From S015-6 sp964384945 (GTDB taxonomy: Bacteria; Desulfobacterota; DSWW01), in NCBI GenBank assembly GCA_964384945.1, contig CAYLMK010000015.1, positions 1-64,000 on the forward strand: DNA of 64,000 bases, written 5' to 3'. The translations under genes and the position numbers were made by a program. Of the stretch, positions 16,136 through 25,003 are shown one piece after another. Positions within the stretch are counted from its first letter, which is position 1. Each line of letters begins with the position of its first letter. Below the pieces are notes generated by a model that was not told the origin of the DNA, ran no database searches, and saw nothing but the letters and a program-made list of their open reading frames with translations.

Positions 16136-17692
16136 GTGGTCCTGCTCATCCACCCGCCCGTGTCCAAACCCTGCGAGCCGCCCGCCGGAATCGCCCGGCT
16201 CTCCGGCTTCCTGGGCAGGGCTGGCATCGAGCACCGCCTTCTGGACGCCAATATCGAGGGATTGCTTTGCCTGGCCCGGACCCCGCTCTTGCCGGGACAG
16301 GGACGGGATACGTGGACGAAACGGGCCGTCCGGAACCTGGAGAGAAATCTCGCCTCCTTGAAAGAGCCGGACCTCTACCGGAACATCGGCAGGTACCGCC
16401 GGGCGGTTCGGGACTTGGAGCGGGTCCTTGCGCGCGGAGCCCAAGCCGGAACCTCGGTGGGGCTGGCCAACTTCAGCCAGCAGGGGCTCTCCCCGGTAAG
16501 GAGCCGGGACCTTCTGTTCGCAGCGGAGCACCCGGAACATAACCCGTTCTACCCGTACTTCCGGGCCCGGTTTCTCTCCCTGTTCCGCCGGAGGGAGCCC
16601 AGGGTCGCAGGGTTCTCGGTCAACTACCTGAGCCAGGCGCTTTGCGCATTCTCCATGGCGGGATTCCTGCGGCGCGAGTTCCCGGACCTGCAGGTGATCT
16701 TCGGCGGAGGGCTCGTCACCTCCTGGCTGAAGAACCCGCGGTGGGAGAACCGGTTTGCCGGGCTGGTGGACCGCTTCGTGGCGGGTCCCGGGGAGGACGA
16801 GCTGCTCCGTATCCTGGAAGCGGACAGCCCCGAGAACGGGGCGACAGCGCCCGAATACGGGGGACTGCCCCTGGACCGGTATCTATCCCCGGGATTCATC
16901 CTCCCTTACAGCGGATCCGCGGGGTGTTACTGGAACCGGTGCGCGTTCTGTCCCGAAAAGGCCGAGGGAAACCCGTACCGGCCGGTTCCTGCCCGCCGGG
17001 TGGTCTCCGACCTGGCCGCCCTGTCCAGGCAGACGGCGCCCGTGCTCGTCCATCTCCTGGACAATGCCGTGAGCCCGGCACTCCTGGACGCCCTGTGTGC
17101 GGAGCCTCCCGGCCTTCCCTGGTACGGGTTCACCCGGGTGGACCGCCGCCTGGGCGAACCGGCGTTCTGCAGGGCCTTGAAAGGGGCAGGGTGCGTGATG
17201 CTCAAGCTCGGCATAGAATCCGGAGACCCGGCCGTGCTCGAGGCGATGAACAAGGGAGCCACGGTGGACGAGGCGTCCGCGGCCCTGACGAGCCTGAAAC
17301 AATCGGGGATCTCCACGTACGTGTACCTCCTGTTCGGAACGCCGGAGGAAACCGAAGCTTCCGCGAGAAAAACCCTCTCCTTTACCGCAGCCCACGCAGA
17401 CCGGATCGACTTCCTGAACCTGGCGATCTTCAACATGCCCGTCTGCTTCCGATCCGAACCCGGGATCGAGACGAGCGAATTCTACGAGGGAGACCTTTCT
17501 CTGTACACGGCCTTCTCCCATCCCGGCGGCTGGGACCGGAAGCGGGTCCGGCTCTTTCTCGACCGCGAGTTCAAGAGGCACCCGGCGGTTTCCGGGATCC
17601 TGAAGAACGATCCGCCTGTGTTCACCTCCAACCATGCCCCCTTCTTTTCCATGCGCCCTTTTTTCGTTGACAGCGCTCGGAGAATCCGCTAG
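16136..17692 (+). CDS. B12-binding-type radical SAM protein with CX4CX2C cluster motif
   Basis: Predicted 518 aa. The start is a GTG with AAGGAG six bases upstream, giving VVLLIHPPVSKPCEPPAGIARLSG, the opening of B12-binding-like radical SAM enzymes. The cluster motif is GCYWNRCAFCPEK, four residues between the first two cysteines instead of the usual three. KLGIESGDPAVLEAMNKG and TYVYLLFGTPEET are the later Elp3-like blocks. Substrate unknown. The promoter of the next TetR gene lies in its last codons, so readthrough into that gene and its control are intertwined. Confidence 0.85.
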   Translation: MVLLIHPPVSKPCEPPAGIARLSGFLGRAGIEHRLLDANIEGLLCLARTPLLPGQGRDTWTKRAVRNLERNLASLKEPDLYRNIGRYRRAVRDLERVLARGAQAGTSVGLANFSQQGLSPVRSRDLLFAAEHPEHNPFYPYFRARFLSLFRRREPRVAGFSVNYLSQALCAFSMAGFLRREFPDLQVIFGGGLVTSWLKNPRWENRFAGLVDRFVAGPGEDELLRILEADSPENGATAPEYGGLPLDRYLSPGFILPYSGSAGCYWNRCAFCPEKAEGNPYRPVPARRVVSDLAALSRQTAPVLVHLLDNAVSPALLDALCAEPPGLPWYGFTRVDRRLGEPAFCRALKGAGCVMLKLGIESGDPAVLEAMNKGATVDEASAALTSLKQSGISTYVYLLFGTPEETEASARKTLSFTAAHADRIDFLNLAIFNMPVCFRSEPGIETSEFYEGDLSLYTAFSHPGGWDRKRVRLFLDREFKRHPAVSGILKNDPPVFTSNHAPFFSMRPFFVDSARRIR

Positions 17693-17717
17693 AGTTAGGA
17701 CCAACCGGTTGGTCCTA
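17667..17717 (+). promoter_or_regulatory. TetR promoter with perfect 22-bp palindromic operator
   Basis: TTGACA (17667-17672), 17 bp, TAGAGT (17690-17695), followed at once by a perfect 22-bp palindrome at 17696-17717 whose left arm is TAGGACCAACC. The position just past the -10 is ideal for repression, so the TetR gene at 17766 is very likely autoregulated. The -10 box contains the stop codon of the upstream radical SAM gene. Confidence 0.75.
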
Positions 17718-17765
17718 GACATGATGCCCTTTCCACTCATGATGCTGAGCATCGAGAAGAGGGCA

Positions 17766-18350
17766 ATGAGCAGCAGACAGAAGATCCTGGACAAGGCGGC
17801 CGAGCTGATCCACACCCGGGGTTTCAACCACACGAGCATCCAGGACGTCCTCGACGCCGCCTCGGTCACCAAGAGCAATTTCTATTATCACTTTGAAAGC
17901 AAGGAGCATCTGGCCTTCGAGGTCCTCGGAGAAAGGATGCGCCGGTTCTACGCGGTCGCCATCGGGCCCTCGCTCGAAAACAAGGACATCGACCCTCTGA
18001 AGCGGATCGATGCGTTTTTCGACAGGCTGCTCGCGATCGGCCGCTCCGAGATCGGGGCGCTCGGCTGCCCCTTCGGAAACCTCGCGCAGGAGATCAGCTC
18101 CATCCACGAACCCCTTCGGGAGTCCCTGAGCCTGTTTTTCAAGGCCTGCACCGAGGCTCTGGAGAGGTGTTTCGAAGAGGGGAAGGATGTCGGCATCTTT
18201 CGACAGGGCCTGCCTTCGAAAAGGCTCGCCGATTTCGTGCTGGCCCAGATACAGGGGTCGTTCTTGTTGCGCAAGACTCACAAGGAGCCCCGGGTCCTGG
18301 AGGACAATCTCGAGGTGCTCCGCCAGGTGATCCGGCAATGGTCGGCGTAG
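17766..18350 (+). CDS. TetR-family transcriptional repressor
   Basis: Predicted 194 aa. The N-terminal helix-turn-helix reads ILDKAAELIHTRGFNHTSIQDVLDAASVTKSNFYYHF, written here across its length as a key pattern: ILDKAAEL, GFNHTSIQDVL, TKSNFYYHF. The C-terminal domain (LGCPFGNLAQEI) resembles TetR_C_11/16-type ligand domains. ATG at 17766 follows GAGAAGAGGG. A perfect palindrome overlaps its promoter, so autoregulation is likely, and the Fe-S protein gene 81 bp downstream should be in the same transcript. Ligand unknown. Confidence 0.9.
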   Translation: MSSRQKILDKAAELIHTRGFNHTSIQDVLDAASVTKSNFYYHFESKEHLAFEVLGERMRRFYAVAIGPSLENKDIDPLKRIDAFFDRLLAIGRSEIGALGCPFGNLAQEISSIHEPLRESLSLFFKACTEALERCFEEGKDVGIFRQGLPSKRLADFVLAQIQGSFLLRKTHKEPRVLEDNLEVLRQVIRQWSA

Positions 18351-18431
18351 CCGCGCGGACCGAGGCGCGAAGCCGTTCGACTTGGCGGCGCCTTCAATCC
18401 ATTCCGTCAACATTCGCAAAGGAGAACCGAC

Positions 18432-19520
18432 ATGAGCGACTCGCACGTCTTCGATGCACTCGTAGATCACCTGAACTCCATGCCCATCGGCGCCCCCAAG
18501 ACGCCCGAGCTGATCGAGATCCTAAAGGTGCTCTACACGGACAAGGAAGCGGAGCTCGCCCTGAAACTTCCCTTTCTGCCGATGACGATCGATGGGCTTG
18601 CGGACCGGACCGGCATGGACAGGGAGAGCCTTCAAGGCATGCTCGAGCGGATGGCGAGCAAGGGGACCGTCGCTGCCGAGACCCTGGGCGATCAGAGAGT
18701 GTATCGGCTCCTGCCCAGCGTGGTGGGCTTCAGCGAGACCCCCTTCTGGCCTGGCAAGCGCACGCCGGAGGCCGAGAAGCTCGCAAAGCTCTGGAGGGTC
18801 TACGCACGCGATGCCTTCTTCCACGAGGTCGGAGGCCTCTCCGAGACCCCGATGACCCGGGTCATCCCGATGGAGGCGTCTCTGTCGGATCCCCGGAAGG
18901 TGTCCGACTGCGAGCGGGTCGCCGATCTGGTGAGGGGGACTTCGTATCAGGCGGTGGCGCACTGCCCCTGCCGGCTGATGAAGGATTATGCGGGCGAGGG
19001 AGCCTGCAGCCACTCCACGGAGAACTGCCTGCACTTCGGCACCATGGGCCGTTACATGGTCGAGCGAGGGATGGCGAGGCAGATCGGCATCGACGAGACC
19101 CTGGACATCCTGAAACGTTCGAATGAAGAAGGGCTCGTCCACATCACCGGCAACTACCAGGGGGAGCTGCAGACGATCTGCAACTGCTGCAAGGACGCCT
19201 GCGTGTTCCTCACCGGCCTTCTTGCCATGGGCGAGAAGAACATGTTCGCCCGCTCCAACTACGTCTCCAGGGTGAACGAGGATACCTGCGTTCTCTGCGG
19301 AACCTGCGCAGACAGATGCCCGGTGGATGCGATCTCGCTGAATGGGGCGGCGCAGGTGGATTCCGACAAGTGCATCGGCTGCGGCGTCTGTTACCCGACC
19401 TGCACGACCGAGTCCATCTCGCTGGTTCCGAGGCCCCAGGAGGAACAGAGGCCTGTCCTGCCCATGGGAGAGATGGTGACGAAGGTCATGCGTGACAAGA
19501 ACCGGGAATTCAGGTTCTAG
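18432..19520 (+). CDS. Winged-helix/4Fe-4S ferredoxin protein with ICNCCK motif
   Basis: Predicted 362 aa. The N-terminal ~100 residues look like a winged helix (MTIDGLADRTGMDRESLQGML). A cysteine-rich middle follows (VAHCPCR, ENCLHFG, TICNCCKDAC), then a two-cluster ferredoxin domain: CVLCGTCADRCP and CIGCGVCYPTC. Such proteins are abundant in sulfate reducers and syntrophs, mostly uncharacterised; roles in redox sensing or electron transfer to acyl-CoA enzymes have been suggested. It follows the TetR gene, with AAAGGAG before the ATG. The gene at 37094 encodes a relative with the same ICNCCK block. Confidence 0.85.
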   Translation: MSDSHVFDALVDHLNSMPIGAPKTPELIEILKVLYTDKEAELALKLPFLPMTIDGLADRTGMDRESLQGMLERMASKGTVAAETLGDQRVYRLLPSVVGFSETPFWPGKRTPEAEKLAKLWRVYARDAFFHEVGGLSETPMTRVIPMEASLSDPRKVSDCERVADLVRGTSYQAVAHCPCRLMKDYAGEGACSHSTENCLHFGTMGRYMVERGMARQIGIDETLDILKRSNEEGLVHITGNYQGELQTICNCCKDACVFLTGLLAMGEKNMFARSNYVSRVNEDTCVLCGTCADRCPVDAISLNGAAQVDSDKCIGCGVCYPTCTTESISLVPRPQEEQRPVLPMGEMVTKVMRDKNREFRF

Positions 19521-19581
19521 TGGAAGGGCGGCGGCCCCTCACACGCACCGGTCTGCTTAACGGCGTGTTTCCAGGGGGCTG

Positions 19582-20568
19582 CTAGGCGAGGGTGAGGACG
19601 ATCTTTCCCGTGTTCTCGTTTCGCTCCATGCGCGCGGTGGCCTCGTGCAGCTTCTCGAAGGGAAAGACCGAGTCGATGACCGGCACGAGTCTCCCCTGCG
19701 CGATCAGCGGCACCACCTGGTGAGCGAAGGCCCGGGCGGCCAGGATCTTCTCCTCCAGGGGACGGGAACGCAGGGTCGTGCCGAGGATGCGGAGCCGCTT
19801 GGTGAGCACCGTTGCGAGGGGGGTCTCCGCGCTCAGGCCGCTCATGACGCCGAACAGGATGAGCCTGCCGCACGTCTTGAGCACGGCGAGATTTTTCTGC
19901 CAGTAATCGGCGCCGACGGTGTCGAGGATCAGGTCCACGGCGTTCGGCCCGAACTCGCTCTGGATGCGTTCCTGGAAGTCCTCTGTGCGGTAGTTGATGG
20001 CGGTCAGGGGCGCCAGTTCGGCCACCCGCTCGAGCTTCTCCGCACTGCCTGCCGTTCCGATGGCCTTCGCGCCCCACCGGTGCGCGAGCTGGAGGGCGGC
20101 GCTCCCCACGCCGCCGGCCACGGCGTGGATGAGCACGAGGTCGCCCGCCTTCATCCCGCCCTGGGTGATCAGGGCATCGTGAGCCGAGAGGAAGGCCTCG
20201 GGGATGGCGGCGGCCTGCGCGGCTCCCATGCCCTCGGGCACCCGGACGGCGAGGCGCTGGTGGAGCACGATCTGCTCCGCGTAGGAGCCCCCGGCCACGA
20301 TCCCGAATACAGGCTCCGCGCCCTTCCACTCGGTGACCTCCTCACCGACCTGGTCGACGTACCCGGCGAACTCCAGACCGGGGATGTCCTGGGGGGCCCC
20401 GGGCGGGGCCGGATAGAGCCCGCGACGCTGGAGAAGGTCGGCGCGGTTGATCGCCGTCGCGGTCACGCGGACGCGGATGTTCTCGCCGCGCGCGACCGGG
20501 GCCTCCCGCTCCCGGAAGACCAGGTTCTCGATCTCCTTGCCGTGCCTTTCGATCACCGCACAGAGCAT
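19582..20568 (-). CDS. NAD(P)H:quinone oxidoreductase, PIG3-type zinc-less alcohol dehydrogenase family
   Basis: Predicted 328 aa. GroES-like N-terminal domain (INRADLLQRRGLYPAPPGAP is the PIG3/TP53I3 signature region) and a Rossmann domain with nucleotide motif HAVAGGVGSAALQLA. No zinc-binding cysteines are seen, as expected for quinone reductases. The start at 20568 has GAGG about 9 bases upstream. Likely two-electron reduction of quinones or enones with NADPH. Divergent from the SDR gene across about 240 bp. Confidence 0.9.
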   Translation of the reverse strand: MLCAVIERHGKEIENLVFREREAPVARGENIRVRVTATAINRADLLQRRGLYPAPPGAPQDIPGLEFAGYVDQVGEEVTEWKGAEPVFGIVAGGSYAEQIVLHQRLAVRVPEGMGAAQAAAIPEAFLSAHDALITQGGMKAGDLVLIHAVAGGVGSAALQLAHRWGAKAIGTAGSAEKLERVAELAPLTAINYRTEDFQERIQSEFGPNAVDLILDTVGADYWQKNLAVLKTCGRLILFGVMSGLSAETPLATVLTKRLRILGTTLRSRPLEEKILAARAFAHQVVPLIAQGRLVPVIDSVFPFEKLHEATARMERNENTGKIVLTLA

Positions 20569-20811
20569 GGCATCGACCTCACGACGACTCCGAAATCTCA
20601 CGCAAAGCGGCGCTGCATTCCAGCGCCTTCCTCAGGGCCGAGACGAGCCTTTTCAGCGGAGGCTCTGCGTCCATGTCCCGTTCCCCCGGTTTCCTGATCC
20701 TGTCCGATTATCCGATAATGCAAAAGGGCTTTTCAAGGACCGGCCCTGGTATTTATGGATATCGGAACGGTCGGTATGGTAGTGTTCCTGTCTCAAACCG
20801 AAAGGAGATCG

Positions 20812-21615
20812 ATGATGGGAGAACGCTTGAGAGGCAAGGCGGCGATCGTGGTCGGCGCCGGCTCGACGCCGGGCGACACCATGGGCAACGGCAGGGCCAC
20901 GGCGATCCTGTTCGCGCGCGAGGGGGCGTCCGTCGCGCTCGTGGACTACCGGCTGGAATCGGCCGAGGAGACCAGGGAGATGATCGCCGCCGAGGGCGGC
21001 ACGTCCTTCGCCGTGCGGGCCGACGTCACGCGGGCCGAGGACTGCCGGCGCGCGGCCGAGGCGTGCCTGAAGACCTACGGCGCGATCGACATTCTGCACA
21101 ACAACGTGGGCATCGGCGAGGGCGGAGGGCCGGTCGAGCTGAGCGAGGCGGACTGGGACAAGGTCCTCGACACGAACCTGAAGGCCATGTACCTCATGTG
21201 CAAATACGTCCTGCCGCATATGGACGAGTGCGGGCGAGGCTCGATCATCAACGTCTCCTCGGTTGCCTCCATCCGGTTTGCGCCCTATCCGATGCTCGCC
21301 TACAGCGCGTCCAAGGGGGGCGTCAACGCCCTCACCCGCTCCATCGCGACGCAGTATGCGCACCGGCACGTCCGCTGCAACGCCATCCTGCCCGGCCTCA
21401 TCAACACGCCGATGGCGATCGACCTGATCTCCGAGCGGCTGGGCGTGGCCAAGGCCGACCTCATCCGGATGCGGGACGCGGCCGTGCCCATGCTGCACCA
21501 GGGCGAGGCGTGGGACGTCGCATACGCGGCGCTCTTCCTCGCGTCGGACGAGTCGAAGTTCATTACGGGCATCACCCTGCCCGTGGACGGCGGCCAGTCG
21601 TGCAAAGGGTGGTAG
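20812..21615 (+). CDS. Short-chain dehydrogenase/reductase (SDR)
   Basis: Predicted 267 aa. The cofactor loop is the variant VVGAGSTPGDTMGNGRATA rather than TGxxxGIG; HNNVGIG follows. The catalytic triad is visible as NVSSVAS with Y-S-A-S-K further on. DVPGL-type C-terminus ends PVDGGQSCKGW. ATGATG start with AAAGGAG upstream; the second ATG (20815) has slightly better spacing. Oxidises or reduces a hydroxy/oxo substrate with NAD(P); substrate not evident. Stand-alone gene. Confidence 0.9.
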   Translation: MMGERLRGKAAIVVGAGSTPGDTMGNGRATAILFAREGASVALVDYRLESAEETREMIAAEGGTSFAVRADVTRAEDCRRAAEACLKTYGAIDILHNNVGIGEGGGPVELSEADWDKVLDTNLKAMYLMCKYVLPHMDECGRGSIINVSSVASIRFAPYPMLAYSASKGGVNALTRSIATQYAHRHVRCNAILPGLINTPMAIDLISERLGVAKADLIRMRDAAVPMLHQGEAWDVAYAALFLASDESKFITGITLPVDGGQSCKGW

Positions 21616-21629
21616 AAGGCGGAACTCGG

Positions 21630-22802
21630 TCAGGTTACGTGCAGATCGATCAGGCTGCCGGGCACGGCGCTTACCTTCTCCGACAGCGGAAAGGGATGAG
21701 GCGTCCGGCACGCGATGAGGCCTTTGTCAAAGGAGTCCTCGCCATAGAACCTCTGAAGGGCCAGCATGCCCTTGAGACTGGCCGGATCAGGGTTCTCAGC
21801 GAATCTGCTTTCGATCGCGACGAACTTCCCGCCCTGTTCGACAAGCAGATCGACTTCGGCTCCTTGTACCGTGCGCCAGAACCAGAGTGGAACCCTTTTG
21901 CCCGATGCGTTGTAGTGCTTCACCACCTGCATCACGACGTGCGTTTCCCAGATCGCTCCGGCGACGGGGTGACGGATCACGGATTCCCAGGTTTCGAACC
22001 CCATGAGGAAGAGTGCCAGGCCGGTGTCGCACAGGTAGATCTTGGGTGATTTGACCAGGCGCTTTCCGAGATTCCGATGATAGGGCTCCAGGAGAAACAC
22101 CTGGCCCGAGGCCTGCAGAACGGAAATCCATTGTCTGGCCGTGTTGGGTGAGATGCCCACATCCCTTGCGAGCTCCGAATAGGAAAGGACCTGGGCGGTC
22201 CTCACGGCCACGGCCCGGAGAAATCGGTCGAAATCCCTCAGGCTTCCCACGTTCAGGATGTTCCGAACGTCTCTTTCCAGGTAGGTTGCCAGGTAGGAGG
22301 CGTACCAGTAGCGGGGATCGAGATCCGACCTTTCGTAGAGTTCGGGAAATCCCCCCTTCAAGATGTAGCGGCTCTCCTCGAAATCGCTGAAGGCCCCCCT
22401 GACCTCCGCCGCGGAGAGGTTCAGCATGGTGAGGATCCCGCACCGTCCGGCAAGGCTTTCGGAGATGCCCTGCATGAGCGAGAAATTCTGGGAGCCTGTG
22501 AGGAGGAAACGGCCGGGTGTCTTGTTTTCGTCGATCTTTATTTTCAGATGCCTCGGGAGCGATGGAGCATACTGGATTTCATCGATGATGATCGGTTCCC
22601 TGCGATCTTCCAGGAATGAACCCGGGCTCTTCTCCGCCTGCTCGGCAAGGGCGGGAAGGTCCAGGGAGACATACTCGAGTTCCGGAAAGACCCTTCGAAC
22701 CAGGGAGGTTTTTCCAACTTGCCGCGGACCCGTGACCACGACGGAGGGAAACTGGCGGAAGAGTTCGCAGAGGGTAGCTTCATATTTTCTTCTTATCCAC
22801 AT
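21630..22802 (-). CDS. AAA+ ATPase with C-terminal DUF4143 domain
   Basis: Predicted 390 aa. Walker A GPRQVGKTSL at 25-34, Walker B PIIIDEIQYAP, sensor LLTGSQNF, then DUF4143 with a winged-helix part (LSYSELARDVGISPNTARQW) and a nuclease-like fold (AEVDLLVE, VAIESRF). Family members are widespread, often horizontally spread and functionally unclear. The chosen ATG at 22802 has no ribosome-binding site; the promoter predicts a transcript starting about there, so a leaderless mRNA is likely. An alternative start at 22817 also lacks a site. Confidence 0.88.
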   Translation of the reverse strand: MWIRRKYEATLCELFRQFPSVVVTGPRQVGKTSLVRRVFPELEYVSLDLPALAEQAEKSPGSFLEDRREPIIIDEIQYAPSLPRHLKIKIDENKTPGRFLLTGSQNFSLMQGISESLAGRCGILTMLNLSAAEVRGAFSDFEESRYILKGGFPELYERSDLDPRYWYASYLATYLERDVRNILNVGSLRDFDRFLRAVAVRTAQVLSYSELARDVGISPNTARQWISVLQASGQVFLLEPYHRNLGKRLVKSPKIYLCDTGLALFLMGFETWESVIRHPVAGAIWETHVVMQVVKHYNASGKRVPLWFWRTVQGAEVDLLVEQGGKFVAIESRFAENPDPASLKGMLALQRFYGEDSFDKGLIACRTPHPFPLSEKVSAVPGSLIDLHVT

Positions 22803-22808
22803 GCGGAT

Positions 22809-22837
22809 ATTATGCATCCATATTGCGAAAAAGTCAA
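22809..22837 (-). promoter_or_regulatory. Promoter of the DUF4143 ATPase (leaderless)
   Basis: Minus strand TTGACT (22837-22832), 17 bp, CATAAT (22814-22809). A start point about seven bases downstream coincides with the ATG at 22802. Confidence 0.5.
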
Positions 22838-23051
22838 GTAGAACTTGAATCATGTCGGCACGAGGCTCTGGATAGGATAGGGGGCTTCACTTCCGGCAAC
22901 CCGATCAGCGGAACCCATCTGCCAGAGACGCTTGCCATCCGGGAGTGGACCCTTGCGTACTTGATCTGGATAGGCCCGGGGGCGGGGGCGGCTCACCAGG
23001 CGGGGATCCCTATCACCACCACGTGGACAGATTGTACACATGGAAAAAGTC

Positions 23052-23225
23052 TCAGCGGAGCCCGGCTCCGTTCTTTTCCACGGCAGCCCGCAGGCGGTCC
23101 GTATCGACCTGCGACACGGAATATCCGTCTGCGAGGGCCGCGTGAAAGGCCCGCTGCGCGCGGTCCTCGCATGCCGGCGGGACCCCCGCGAACAAAGCCA
23201 CGGCGCCCTCGCCCGTGAACCTCAT
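23052..23225 (-). CDS. Small protein, weakly PCP-reductase-domain-like
   Basis: Predicted 57 aa beginning MRFTGEGAVALFAGVPP and ending AVEKNGAGLR. Codon use is GC3-rich like real genes nearby. The pattern FT-x-E/G...VP...R...R...D/E...V...D-x-x-x-A is similar in length and spacing to the small PCP_red domain (protochlorophyllide reductase C-terminal type) found as free-standing proteins in deltaproteobacteria, but the key FVR motif is absent. No clear ribosome-binding site. Could be a decayed copy or chance. Confidence 0.35.
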   Translation of the reverse strand: MRFTGEGAVALFAGVPPACEDRAQRAFHAALADGYSVSQVDTDRLRAAVEKNGAGLR

Positions 23226-23560
23226 CCGGCAGAATCCGGAGACAGCATCCCAAAACCCGGTGGACCGGCTCGGGGTCGAGCCGCTTTGTGAAGCTTGTCA
23301 CAGATTCTTTGTGACCCAGTTCACTGACACGGCCCTGCTTCCTCTCTATTCTGCCCAAAAACCGCCATTCTTCCCTAAGCAAACGGTCGAGGGTGAGTTA
23401 CGTGAGGCTGGGGATCCGAAAACTGCCCATGCGAGGCCTCCAGGGGCCCCGCCAGGCCCTCTGGAGGCGTTCCGACCGGCTGCTGCTTCGGCACAGAAGA
23501 TGACGATTTGTTGGGCTCAATCGATAGCAATCGGACGCAACAACAAAAAAGGAGAAGACA
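23226..23560 (+). promoter_or_regulatory. Promoter and ~200-nt structured leader of the secreted-protein gene
   Basis: No gene in this stretch. CTGACA (23324-23329), 17 bp, TATTCT (23347-23352) form a plausible promoter, giving a leader of about 200 nt. It contains a hairpin GCCTCCAG (23436-23443) / CTGGAGGC (23461-23468) nested in a possible closing stem CGGTCG (23384-23389) / CGACCG (23473-23478). I do not recognise a known riboswitch consensus. Ends in AAAAAAGGAG before the ATG. Confidence 0.45.
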
Positions 23561-24151
23561 ATGACCAGCAAGAAAACTTCGCTGTTGGCCGCAATTGCCA
23601 TTGTGGCGGGGGCTTTTCTGGCCCTTGGACCTTTGGGCGACCAAGCTTACGGGGGCGCTGAAAAGGGTGAGGCGATCAAGGCCGGGGGCGCCTGGCTTCT
23701 CGTGAACCAGCAGTATGGCATTCGGGGTGTCCAAACGGTCTCCCCGATAGACCCGTCAGGTAAGAGAGCTGTATCCTATTTCCAGACGATCTCTGCAGAT
23801 CCGACGGCGGGCGGCTTGTGCCCGTCGGCGTACTTCCTCTCCGACTCGGTGGGAGAAGCGGTCATGACAGGGCCGACGACAGCCAAGGCTACGGCCGTGG
23901 CATACGCAATGAGGAAGGAAACGCCACGCGACCAAATCGAGTGTATATGGGTTCTGTACTCAACCTCCGACTTCACGAAGAACACGCAGGTGATTTCGGT
24001 TGACATCGCCATCTACCCGACATGGATACCCGGTTATAACCCGGATGCGGACGGCGACATGCTCCCCGATGAGGGGGTGGCGCCGTTCGTATGTCTGCCG
24101 TTTGAGTTTCAGGCAACTCGGGTGCCCATGATGAATCCCTGTGAGCCGTGA
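23561..24151 (+). CDS. Secreted hypothetical protein
   Basis: Predicted 196 aa. Signal peptide of about 31 residues (KTSLLAAIAIVAGAFLALG...QAYG). The mature part has no domain I recognise; it holds a near-C-terminal NPDADGDMLPDEG segment that resembles a single calcium-binding TSP3-like repeat, and a few cysteines (CPSAYF, ECIWVLY, VCLPFE). Strong AAAGGAG site before the ATG. Stands alone behind a long leader. Its exported nature is clear; function unknown. Confidence 0.75.
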   Translation: MTSKKTSLLAAIAIVAGAFLALGPLGDQAYGGAEKGEAIKAGGAWLLVNQQYGIRGVQTVSPIDPSGKRAVSYFQTISADPTAGGLCPSAYFLSDSVGEAVMTGPTTAKATAVAYAMRKETPRDQIECIWVLYSTSDFTKNTQVISVDIAIYPTWIPGYNPDADGDMLPDEGVAPFVCLPFEFQATRVPMMNPCEP

Positions 24152-25003
24152 GAGTTACGGAACGGGTGGAATCGCGTGCTTGGTTCTTTGGTGAGAGCAG
24201 TCGTGACAGAGAGGGAAGCCGAATGCCGGCACGGGGACGGCCTCCCTCCCTGTCCTTCTCCGGCAACCTGAACCCTGCATGCGGGGCGAAGATACCGAGA
24301 CGCGCCCGTGATCCTCAGCGGCCAACTTGAGAGACACACGGCGTCCTCAAACGGCGGCCGGCCGCCTCGTTCTTCCGTGTGAGCACGTAACGGCCGACAA
24401 TCCTTCTCGTCTCTCGGATGCCCACTTGAACCGCTGTGTCGGCGAGATAGGCCCCGGCCCGACAATACGGTTCTTCTTCCTGGGGCTCCCCTCTTTCTCT
24501 GCAGAGCGGCCTCTTTCAGGCTGCGCTTAAGCATCGCCCCTTCGTGGAACTGCGTGGCCGTTCGGTGCCGGTCGACGAGCACGCCGGTCGCGACACGAAG
24601 TTCGGGGAGACGGAAATCCTGCAGGCATGCACCTATCTCCTCATCGGAGAACTTCACGTCGACAGGTCGCTCCAGGTCCCGATCGATGTACCCGGAAGCC
24701 TTCCGGAAGAACCGGTGAGCCTGCATCTCGCCCAGGATGGGGAGGTCGCCCCGCTCTGCCCGACCATGCTCCTCGACCATGCGGACCGCATGGTCGTCGG
24801 CGCCCTCATCCCGTTCATCCAGAGGAGGATCGGGGCCTGTCGGACCAGGCCCTGGGCTCGCTCACGAGCGTGATGTGCGCGACGATAGCGGTCTGCGTGC
24901 TTCCTCTCTCCGTGGCGGTGGACCGATGGAGCCGCCCGAAGATGATCTCCCTCATGGTCTTCGTCTGGAGGCCGGCCACGCTCGCCTGTGCCTTCACGCG
25001 GAC
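24152..25003. other. Unresolved region, possible frameshifted gene remnant
   Basis: No intact gene is evident. On the minus strand a reading frame from 24997 (MREIIFGRLHRSTATERG...ITLVSEPRAWSD) stops near 24815, and another frame continues with good GC3 (PLDERDEGADDHAV, GYIDRDLERPVDVKFSDEE) to about 24420. Together they look like one gene broken by a frameshift. The opposite strand is also open, so the reading direction is not certain. I recognise no family. Confidence 0.3.

Noticed and set aside
23384..23478. Known riboswitch (cobalamin, c-di-GMP, TPP, fluoride) in the leader
   Set aside because: None of the consensus boxes I know are present; only stems without a recognised core.
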